The notes beneath the pieces are model-generated. The model did no database searches. It had not been told where the DNA came from and saw only the letters and a program-made list of their open reading frames with translations. Both the position numbers and the translations under genes were made by a program. Below, in pieces: positions 23,935-30,581 of a stretch of 32,870 nt of DNA. This DNA comes from Pyrinomonadaceae bacterium. Lineage in GTDB: Bacteria; Acidobacteriota; Blastocatellia; Pyrinomonadales; Pyrinomonadaceae. The stretch is taken from the NCBI GenBank assembly GCA_025922875.1, contig JAICGZ010000029.1:1-32870 (forward strand), written 5' to 3'. How positions within the stretch are numbered: position 1 is the stretch's first letter; every line of letters starts with the position of its first letter.

Positions 23935-24047
23935 TACTCCTCTCCTGATTCTGTTCATCACAATATCTCCATCTGCTTCCAATTACAAAAATATGGACTT
24001 TGGATTCAAACAAGCCCTTTTCCGTTTACCGCCACAAAAAGAGCATT

Positions 24048-24123
24048 CAGCCACAAAAAGCCGCAAAAAGCACAAAAATCGGTCCGCTGAACCCTTGCGC
24101 ATTTTTGTGCTTTTTTGTGGCTG
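24048..24123. repeat. CACAAAA-family fold-back repeat
   Basis: CAGCCACAAAAA and AGCACAAAAAT on the left pair with ATTTTTGTGCT and TTTTTGTGGCTG on the right, with a short asymmetric insert. It fills much of the 334-bp gap between htrA and the kinase. The remainder shows nothing firm. Confidence 0.75.
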
Positions 24124-24268
24124 TAGTGATATACTTCGCCGCTCTAAAATGCCAGTTAATCCCGGAATCTGTTCAACTACTAATGCCAATCGCGTGATTC
24201 ACAGCCTGTAAGCCGTTTCGCCCCGGTCTTCCAACCAAAATACGGCAGTAGTTCGAGGTATAGCTCTG

Positions 24269-26494
24269 GTGCATCGGATAGAAATCTCTAACGGTCATGA
24301 GGACAATTCCGTCCTGATCATCAACGACGAGCCAGATCAATTGACCCTGATGGGCAATCTGCTGCACAAGGCTGGGTACTCAGTCCTGACGGCAGAAGAC
24401 GGGGTCGACGGTCTCACCCTCGCAAAGCAAAAACGACCTGATCTCGTGATCAGCGACGTCTCCATGCCACGGATGAATGGCCTGGAGTTTTGCCGCGAAC
24501 TGCGCGCTGATTCAGAGTTGCGGACAGTCCCGATTCTACTCGTCAGCGCACTCGAAAAAGATACCGAAAGCATGGTTGCAGGTCTTCGAGCCGGCGCCGA
24601 CGATTATCTCGAAATTCCGTTTGATTCAACTCGTCTCGTTGCAAAAGTATCGCGCCTGCTGGAACGCTCGCGCCTGGAGGCCAGTTATCGAGACCTCGTC
24701 GAACATGCGAGCGATATGATCTTCACCCAGGATCTGACGGGCAAGTTAACCGGCGCCAATCTCGCCGTACAAAACTTTCTCGGACGAAAGCCTGAGAACA
24801 TTATCGGCAACTCCCTCTTTTCATTATTCGGCATCATTCCCGAAAGCAATGGTTTCGCCGGCAGCCTCACCGGCCCGCAGGAGGCGCGCGAGTTTCGTCA
24901 TCAATTCGTAGCCCGTTCTGCTGACGGCGAGGACCACTGGCTGGATCTAATCCTTTCTCCAATAAAAGACAAACTCGATGAGACCGTCGGTTTTCGCGGA
25001 CTCGCTCGCGACATCACCGAGCGAAAGCACTTCGAAGAAGCATTGCGCGATTCCGAGGAGCGTTATCGTCTCCTCTTTGAATCCACGCCGCAGCCAATCT
25101 GGGTCTACAACGAAGACACACTTTCGTTTTTAGCAGTCAATGAAGCCGCCACTCGTACCTATGGATTCACGCGGGACGAGTTTCTTACGATGACCATCAA
25201 CGATATTCGTTCAGGCGAAGACATCCCCACGTTGATGATCAAAAACGATCCCAACGATCTCGTGATCTCGAGTCCGTGGCGTCATAAAACAAAGGATGGA
25301 AAGACGATCTACGTCGAGATGAGCTCGCATCCGGTCGTTTTTGACGGCAAGAACAGCAGGCTCGTGATCGTCAACGACGTCACCGAAAGAAAACTTCTCG
25401 ACGAGAAACAGCAGCGACTACACACGTCACTACAACAGTCTGCAATGGAGTGGCGGCAGACTTTCAACGCGATCGATTTTCCAGTGCTCATTATCGATCT
25501 TGACGGCGCCATCAAACGTTCAAACCTCGCCGCAGAACAGATCATTGGTATCGAGGCCGAAAAGATCGTGGGGACGACGCTGGGTCAACTCGGCGACAGC
25601 CAGCCATGGAAAAAGGCCGCCGAACTGCTCGAGAGCATTCGTGTTAACAATGCTCCGGTCACGGAAGAAGTCAAAGACGACGCCAGCGGTAAAACCTGGG
25701 CCATCACCGTCTACCACGTCAACGAATTCGGCTCGGCAGGCGAGCGCGCAATCTTAATCGCACACGACATCACGAAGAGAGTCGAGCTCGAAGCTTCGCT
25801 GCGGCAAAGCGAAATGATGTCGTTGCTCGGCTCGCTCGTGGCCGGTGTCGCACATGAAGTCAGAAATCCGCTGTTTGGTATCTCTTCAATACTCGACGCT
25901 TTCGAAACAAGGTTCAGCGATCGCACTGAATACTTGCGTTATATAAATGTATTGCGTGATGAGATAGGACGACTCACAATTCTGATGGAAGAGTTGTTAG
26001 AGTACGGAAAGCCTTTTCGCGGCGATTTGTACCTGGTGTCGATGGAAGAGATGGTCTCACGGTCCATCCGCGCCTGCATGCCGGCCGCGGAGGTGGCCCA
26101 CGTAAATCTCGAAAGCAAAGTCGAAGAGTCGTTGCCAAAGATTAGAATCGACCGCCGCAGGCTCTCTAAAGTCTTTGTAAACCTGATTGAAAACGCAATT
26201 CAGCACTCGACGCAGGAAGGTTCAGTTATCATCGAGGCGCGGAAGATCATCGACGGAAATCACGAGTGGGTTGAGTGTGCGATCAGGGATTCCGGGAAGG
26301 GCATCCTGGATGAGGATCTTCCCAGAATTTTCGAACCATTCTTCTCCAAGCGACGAGGCGGAACCGGACTCGGTCTGGCGATCGCGCAACGCATCATGCA
26401 GGAACACGGAGGAAAATTGATCGCCGGCAATAATCCCGAAGGAGGAGCCTGTATGATAGCCAGGTTCCCGATACCAGTTGAGGGAGACGCTTAA
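24269..26494 (+). CDS. NtrB-like hybrid histidine kinase (REC-PAS-PAS-PAS-HK)
   Basis: A cytoplasmic protein of 741 residues. The receiver domain comes first (SVLIINDEP, Asp63 in VISDVSMPRMNG). Three PAS domains follow: about 140-255 (LVEHASDMIFTQDLTGKL), about 265-375 (LLFESTPQPIWVYNED) and about 390-500 (TFNAIDFPVLIIDLDG). HisKA has His529 in VAGVAHEVRNPLFGIS. The HATPase domain has VFVNLIENAIQHS, DSGKGILDEDLPRIFEPFFS and GGTGLGLAIA. There are no membrane segments. GTG at 24269 is the start, with GAGG ten bases upstream. The stop overlaps the next ATG (TAATG), so it is translationally coupled to the NtrC-like regulator it surely phosphorylates. Confidence 0.9.
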   Translation: MHRIEISNGHEDNSVLIINDEPDQLTLMGNLLHKAGYSVLTAEDGVDGLTLAKQKRPDLVISDVSMPRMNGLEFCRELRADSELRTVPILLVSALEKDTESMVAGLRAGADDYLEIPFDSTRLVAKVSRLLERSRLEASYRDLVEHASDMIFTQDLTGKLTGANLAVQNFLGRKPENIIGNSLFSLFGIIPESNGFAGSLTGPQEAREFRHQFVARSADGEDHWLDLILSPIKDKLDETVGFRGLARDITERKHFEEALRDSEERYRLLFESTPQPIWVYNEDTLSFLAVNEAATRTYGFTRDEFLTMTINDIRSGEDIPTLMIKNDPNDLVISSPWRHKTKDGKTIYVEMSSHPVVFDGKNSRLVIVNDVTERKLLDEKQQRLHTSLQQSAMEWRQTFNAIDFPVLIIDLDGAIKRSNLAAEQIIGIEAEKIVGTTLGQLGDSQPWKKAAELLESIRVNNAPVTEEVKDDASGKTWAITVYHVNEFGSAGERAILIAHDITKRVELEASLRQSEMMSLLGSLVAGVAHEVRNPLFGISSILDAFETRFSDRTEYLRYINVLRDEIGRLTILMEELLEYGKPFRGDLYLVSMEEMVSRSIRACMPAAEVAHVNLESKVEESLPKIRIDRRRLSKVFVNLIENAIQHSTQEGSVIIEARKIIDGNHEWVECAIRDSGKGILDEDLPRIFEPFFSKRRGGTGLGLAIAQRIMQEHGGKLIAGNNPEGGACMIARFPIPVEGDA

Positions 26495-27846
26495 TGTCCA
26501 GGAACAAGGTGTTGGTTGTCGATGATGAGTCGGGAGTCAGATTTGGTATCCGTGATTTCCTGGAACAACACGGCTACGAAATCGAAGAAGCTGAAAGCTG
26601 CCAGGATGCGCAGCACCTGTTTCGCACCTCTCGCCCTGACATCGTCATCGCTGATTACATGCTGCCGGATGGCACCGCACTCGATCTGCTTCCGCGATTA
26701 AAAGAGATCGACGCCGGAATTCCTTTGCTGGTCCTGACTGCGCACGGGTCTATAGATCTCGCGGTAAGAGCGATTAAAGAAGGCGCCGAACAATTCCTCA
26801 CGAAGCCGCTCGAGCTTCCCACACTGCTGGTGATTCTCCAACGTTTACTTCAGAAGCAGCGCAACTATCACAAACAACTGGCCAGTAAATCGCGGCAGGT
26901 GCGCCAGGCGATCGATCCGTTCATTGGCACTAGCGCGGCGATTCGCAATCTCGCGGATCAAGCCAGAAAGATTCTTTCCACTGAGAGCCCTGTCTTGATC
27001 CTCGGGGAAACGGGAACCGGCAAAGGCGTGCTTGCTCGATGGCTGCATGACAACAGTCCGCGTGCTGACGAAGCGTTTGTCGATCTAAACTGCGCCGGAC
27101 TCACCAGGGAACTTCTCGAAACAGAACTCTTTGGTCACGAGAAAGGTGCATTTACCAGTGCGACCGCTTCCAAGCAGGGACTGTTTGAAGTGGCCCACCG
27201 GGGCACGATCTTTCTCGACGAAGTCGGCGACGTCGATCTCCAGATTCAACCGAAACTGTTGAAGGTGCTGGAAGAGAAACGTTTCCGACGTGTGGGAGAC
27301 GTGAGGGACCGCCAGGTCGATGTACGGCTGATTGCCGCGACGCATCAGGATATCGGCCAGCTCGTGAGAGAAAAGCGTTTTCGCGACGATCTCTATTTTC
27401 GCATCAGTACCATTCCTCTTTCCTTTCCCGCTCTGCGTGACCGCATCGAAGATATTCCTACGATGGCCCAATACCTCCTTAATAAGGTGTCGGCAGATCT
27501 GGGCCGGGGAGAATTGCGGTTGGACCAGGGTTGCATTCGAGCACTGCAAGCCTATTCCTGGCCCGGCAACATCCGCGAATTACGTAACGTAATCGAACGT
27601 GCGGTTTTACTCAGTGACCAGAAAAACATCACTCTCAACGATCTTCACTTCGATGGACACACGCAGGTCGGCGCTCCTTTTCTCGACTCACGCCTCACTC
27701 TTCAGGAACTTGAAAAGCAGCACATTGAGCGTGTTCTTCAGGAAGAACAAGGGCGCGTGGAGAAGGCCGCGAAGCGCCTCGGCATCCCACGAAGCTCGCT
27801 TTATCAGAAGATCAAGAAGCACCAGATCCAATCGTCCAAAGTCTAG
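26494..27846 (+). CDS. NtrC-family sigma-54 response regulator
   Basis: A protein of 450 residues. Receiver: VLVVDDES and Asp54 in VIADYMLPDG. AAA+ domain: Walker A GETGTGKG (171-178), the GAFTSA loop (218-223) that contacts sigma-54, Walker B GTIFLDEVGDVD, and the arginine-finger region FRDDLYFRIS. The C-terminal Fis-type helix-turn-helix is VEKAAKRLGIPRSSLYQKIKKH. It activates sigma-54 promoters after phosphorylation by the coupled kinase. It sits next to two PEP-CTERM genes, echoing the PrsK-PrsR-RpoN control known for PEP-CTERM proteins in Zoogloea (recalled, not checked). Confidence 0.95.
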   Translation: MSRNKVLVVDDESGVRFGIRDFLEQHGYEIEEAESCQDAQHLFRTSRPDIVIADYMLPDGTALDLLPRLKEIDAGIPLLVLTAHGSIDLAVRAIKEGAEQFLTKPLELPTLLVILQRLLQKQRNYHKQLASKSRQVRQAIDPFIGTSAAIRNLADQARKILSTESPVLILGETGTGKGVLARWLHDNSPRADEAFVDLNCAGLTRELLETELFGHEKGAFTSATASKQGLFEVAHRGTIFLDEVGDVDLQIQPKLLKVLEEKRFRRVGDVRDRQVDVRLIAATHQDIGQLVREKRFRDDLYFRISTIPLSFPALRDRIEDIPTMAQYLLNKVSADLGRGELRLDQGCIRALQAYSWPGNIRELRNVIERAVLLSDQKNITLNDLHFDGHTQVGAPFLDSRLTLQELEKQHIERVLQEEQGRVEKAAKRLGIPRSSLYQKIKKHQIQSSKV

Positions 27847-27951
27847 AATCCAGTCTGAATACTGGACGGCCTATTTGTGCCTCAGGCCGATCACTGATTC
27901 TCATTCGCAAAATCGCTAAGGTTTTACCTTAATAGAACCTACGGATCTTCA

Positions 27952-27967
27952 TGGCGCAGTGTTTGCT
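27952..27967 (+). promoter_or_regulatory. Candidate sigma-54 promoter
   Basis: TGGCGCA-GTGT-TTGCT at 27952-27967, with GG and GC ten bases apart, close to the consensus TGGCACG-N4-TTGC. The start of transcription would be near 27978, about 160 nt before the PEP-CTERM start. Confidence 0.55.
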
Positions 27968-27983
27968 GCGTCATGGGCCACGT

Positions 27984-28030
27984 GCCAAACATACGTATGT
28001 TTCTCGGGTAGTTCTCCGAGCAATCTTGGC
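27984..28030 (+). other. Possible branched leader RNA
   Basis: GCCA/TGGC could close a helix (27984-27987 with 28027-28030) containing two hairpins: the palindrome AAACATACGTATGTTT and CTCGG-GTAGTTCT-CCGAG (28003-28020). It begins about six bases after the predicted sigma-54 start. It matches no riboswitch class that I recognise. Confidence 0.3.
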
Positions 28031-28140
28031 TGAACTGATTAGGGCCTGCATTGCCCCGCATGGCTCTCGTTTTCAAGCCTCCCACAATTAACTATCTCAA
28101 GGGCCTCCCTGTTTCGGGAGTCGAGAACAAGGAGCATGAA

Positions 28141-28794
28141 ATGTCCCGATATGGGTCACTAAAAAACTTTGTACTTGCGTTGGCGGTCGTCGGAATCGTC
28201 AGCGTTTTCGCAGGTACAGCCAAAGCCGATATTGTTGTCGTCACAGGCGTCAACAATCAAGGCACGGATAATGTCCTGCTTAACCCGGCAACCAACGTCA
28301 CCACCGTGACGGGTACCGTTGGCCAAAACAATCTCCTGGTCAACTTTACCTCCAGCAGTGGCAGTGGGTTGCTGAATGCCAATCCGTCTGGCCAGGCAAC
28401 GGTCAGCGGAGGAACCGGGAACACCGCTTTAACTCAATTGACCTTTGGTTTAGCCGACGGTGGGACCTTTACGCGTGCGGTATTCAACATAAATGCCGCG
28501 ACCAATGGGTCAGTCCTGATCCACGTCGAGGGTATCAACATCGACGGCGGTTTCTTTGAAGATGATTTCGTGGTGGATGCCAATGGCGAGAACTTCTTCA
28601 CAGTTGACGCCATTAATGGCCAGTTCATTACGTCGATTAGCTTAACGGCAATCAATGGCGCTGTCTTTGAGGACGTGAGACAGGTTCGATTGGGTGGTGC
28701 GGAACCCATTCCTGAGCCAGCCAGCATGTTGCTCCTGGGCTCAGGCCTAATTGGGGCAGCCGCCAGTCTTCGTCGACGATTCAAAAAGAAATAG
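28141..28794 (+). CDS. PEP-CTERM secreted protein
   Basis: A protein of 217 residues. The signal peptide ends at AKADI. A beta-rich, Asn/Thr/Gly-rich body follows with no known catalytic motif. The C-terminus is the PEP-CTERM sorting signal: PIPEPASMLLLGSGLIGAAASLRRRFKKK, that is PEP box, hydrophobic span and basic tail, recognised by exosortase/EpsH. It is thus sorted to the surface or extracellular matrix. The ATG at 28141 has AAGGAG upstream. A longer frame to 28051 would have no signal peptide. A sigma-54-like promoter lies upstream and the NtrC-like gene precedes it. Confidence 0.9.
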   Translation: MSRYGSLKNFVLALAVVGIVSVFAGTAKADIVVVTGVNNQGTDNVLLNPATNVTTVTGTVGQNNLLVNFTSSSGSGLLNANPSGQATVSGGTGNTALTQLTFGLADGGTFTRAVFNINAATNGSVLIHVEGINIDGGFFEDDFVVDANGENFFTVDAINGQFITSISLTAINGAVFEDVRQVRLGGAEPIPEPASMLLLGSGLIGAAASLRRRFKKK

Positions 28795-28843
28795 TGGAAG
28801 AAGCTCTGCTTTCAAACTATTTCTGAATTATCAACAAATAACT

Positions 28844-28883
28844 ATGTTTCCACGGCTGCATTGCTCCGCGGCTGTGGAAACAT
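28844..28883. other. Long hairpin between the two PEP-CTERM genes
   Basis: ATGTTTCCAC (28844-28853) pairs perfectly with GTGGAAACAT (28874-28883). With G-U pairs inside, the stem extends to about 16 bp. There is no T-run. It may be a processing or regulatory hairpin. Confidence 0.6.
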
Positions 28884-28977
28884 CAACCTTAAACCGGGTG
28901 TCATAGCCACGCGATCAGTCGTTCCTCTTGGAGGGCAAGTGCGGACGTAAATCGAGGCGAAGCAAAAGGGAGCAAAC

Positions 28978-29586
28978 ATGGCTTTCAAAGCAACTCTGAT
29001 GAGTGCATTGCTGCTTGCAATGTTGGCACTCGGAACATCGGAGGCGAAAGCTGACCCTGTGACTTTCTCCACGTCTGGCACTTTTACTTGTGGAGGTTGC
29101 TCGGGCAGCGGCACAAACTCTGTAACCTTTCTGGGTGGTATGGGCAATGCTCTCATGATCACGTTCACTGGTCTGGGATCTACTGCCTTGAATACTCCCA
29201 CAGGTTCCAGCTTCGGTAACTTTCAAACTTTCGTGAGCGGCACTGGCGCGGTTGCGTCCGGTACTTTCACTCTCACGATTACACAGACGGTTCCAATCGC
29301 CGGCAGCGATAGTTTCTCGGCTACTTTTAGCGGGACTTTCAGCGCTAGTAATTCCGGTACCGGAGTAGTCAATTTTACTGTCACTTCGGTGACCATCGGC
29401 GGTATTACCTACGCCATTACTAACAATCCACTGAACCTGGTACCTCCAGCGTCGAACAATGGAATCACGACGGTGCAGGGCCAGATAACCGCCGAGCCCG
29501 TTCCGGAGCCAACCAGCATGTTGCTTCTGGGAACAGGTTTGCTGGGTGCTGCTGGAGCGGTAAGGAAACGTTTCAAGTCCCGGTGA
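28978..29586 (+). CDS. PEP-CTERM secreted protein
   Basis: A protein of 202 residues with a signal peptide (residues 1-25, ending EAKAD). The body is rich in Thr, Ser, Gly and Phe, with an early CGGC pair (TFTCGGCSG) and repeated beta-strand patterns (SFSATFSGTFSAS). The C-terminal sorting tail is PVPEPTSMLLLGTGLLGAAGAVRKRFKSR. AAGGGAG precedes the ATG. It is similar in layout to the protein at 28141 but not a duplicate. No sigma-54 motif was found in its own upstream gap. Confidence 0.9.
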   Translation: MAFKATLMSALLLAMLALGTSEAKADPVTFSTSGTFTCGGCSGSGTNSVTFLGGMGNALMITFTGLGSTALNTPTGSSFGNFQTFVSGTGAVASGTFTLTITQTVPIAGSDSFSATFSGTFSASNSGTGVVNFTVTSVTIGGITYAITNNPLNLVPPASNNGITTVQGQITAEPVPEPTSMLLLGTGLLGAAGAVRKRFKSR

Positions 29587-29597
29587 CGGGTGTGGCT

Positions 29598-29640
29598 TAA
29601 ACCGGCACCCTCACCCAGGGTGCCAAACTTGACCGGTTTA
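29598..29640. terminator. Inverted repeat, likely terminator
   Basis: Outer TAAACCGG (29598-29605) and CCGGTTTA (29633-29640), inner GGCACCCT-CACCC-AGGGTGCC (29604-29624). The hairpin follows the PEP-CTERM stop by 12 nt, without a T-run. Confidence 0.55.
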
Positions 29641-29695
29641 GAACAGCTAGTGCGGATCTGTATTCGAGCCCGGGTAAAGAGGGAGTTCTTTGCAA

Positions 29696-29902
29696 ATGGA
29701 ACCAACGATTCTTCCCCTGGACGCGAACGGGCAGATCTATGCCCTGCAGGATGAAAAGGGAAACACGATTGGGACCGGCACGCGTGAGGTATGTGAGGTG
29801 CTGCTCTACATCATCACGAAGCCTGCTTCCCAAAGTATTTCAGGCCGAATAAACGTGCCTGGCGCACAACGAGCTAATGTGCGTGCGGCCATAGCTATAT
29901 AG
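29696..29902 (+). CDS. Small protein of unknown function
   Basis: A protein of 68 residues with no signal peptide. It opens MEPTILPLDANGQIYALQDE, continues GNTIGTGTREVCEVLLYIITK and ends RANVRAAIAI. Its even composition and well-formed hydrophobic pattern look like a real small folded protein, and I cannot name a family. GAGGGAG lies about 11 nt before the ATG. It is downstream of the PEP-CTERM gene, and a hairpin separates them. Confidence 0.55.
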   Translation: MEPTILPLDANGQIYALQDEKGNTIGTGTREVCEVLLYIITKPASQSISGRINVPGAQRANVRAAIAI

Positions 29903-29913
29903 CCATTGGTTGG

Positions 29914-29941
29914 GTGGCGGCAGTCAATTCGCAACTGCTGC
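29914..29941 (+). terminator. Hairpin after the small gene
   Basis: GGCGGCAGT pairs with ACTGCTGCC around a 9-nt loop with one G-U pair. It sits about 12 nt after the stop, with TTTTA some way on. A modest terminator candidate. Confidence 0.4.
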
Positions 29942-30167
29942 CCTGACCTTCATCGTTTTATCTGTGCGGAGTTATAACGATGGGGCTAAAGAAGTATTAG
30001 AATCACTCCGCATGATGCGAGTGCTCGCATCAACCCTCGCCATAAGCTAACGACTTAACAATGTGATTGGTTTAGTGTGCCCTGTGAAGCAAAGCCGATT
30101 CGGAGCGCTTAAGAAAGTCTCGGGTAGACTGAGACAAATATGGGCCGGGCGCGAGGAGAAATCTGAG

Positions 30168-30569
30168 TTGCCGACCCCGCGTTTGCTGGTCGTCGATGAC
30201 GAAGAGTCGATCTGCTTCTCGATGAGCGAGTATTTCTCTTTACAGGGATACAAGGTTGATACAGCTTCTGAAGTCGAAGAAGCAGAGAAGCTGCTCGGGG
30301 CCACTGATTACAGAGTCGTAATCCAGGATCTGCGCCTCACGATGACCAACAATCACGACGGCCTCGACATGATCAGGATGATCAGGGAACACAATCCTCA
30401 AGCTCGAATCATCGTTCTGACTGCTTACGGTTCGCCTGAAATTGAAGAGGAGGCGAGACGTTGTGGCGCCGATGCGTTTCTAAGAAAACCCAAGCCACTA
30501 TCGCAGGTCGCACAGATCGTTCAAGGTCTATTGGAATCCCCTCCACGCCACGCCGCCCGGCACGCCTAA
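30168..30569 (+). CDS. Single-domain response regulator
   Basis: A protein of 133 residues that is almost only a receiver domain: PRLLVVDDEESICFSMSEYF, phospho-acceptor Asp in VVIQDLRL, switch Thr in IIVLTAYGS, and FLRKPKPL with the conserved Lys-Pro. There is no output domain, so it probably passes phosphate or binds a partner. The start is chosen at TTG 30168 because GCGAGGAG precedes it by nine bases. The longer frame from GTG 30063 adds 35 residues with no domain and no ribosome site. It is near the PEP-CTERM genes, but no kinase is adjacent. Confidence 0.8.
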   Translation: MPTPRLLVVDDEESICFSMSEYFSLQGYKVDTASEVEEAEKLLGATDYRVVIQDLRLTMTNNHDGLDMIRMIREHNPQARIIVLTAYGSPEIEEEARRCGADAFLRKPKPLSQVAQIVQGLLESPPRHAARHA

Positions 30570-30581
30570 GACATTTTCCGT

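Noticed and set aside
27085-27549. Minus-strand ORF of 154 residues opposite the NtrC-like gene
   Set aside because: A shadow frame with no start signal.
27984-28030. Cyclic-di-GMP (GEMM) riboswitch
   Set aside because: The conserved GEMM core sequences are absent. Only a general branched shape is seen.
28795-28977. Sigma-54 promoter before the second PEP-CTERM gene
   Set aside because: The closest match, TTGGAGGGCAAGTGCGG, has nine rather than ten bases between GG and GC and lacks TTGC.
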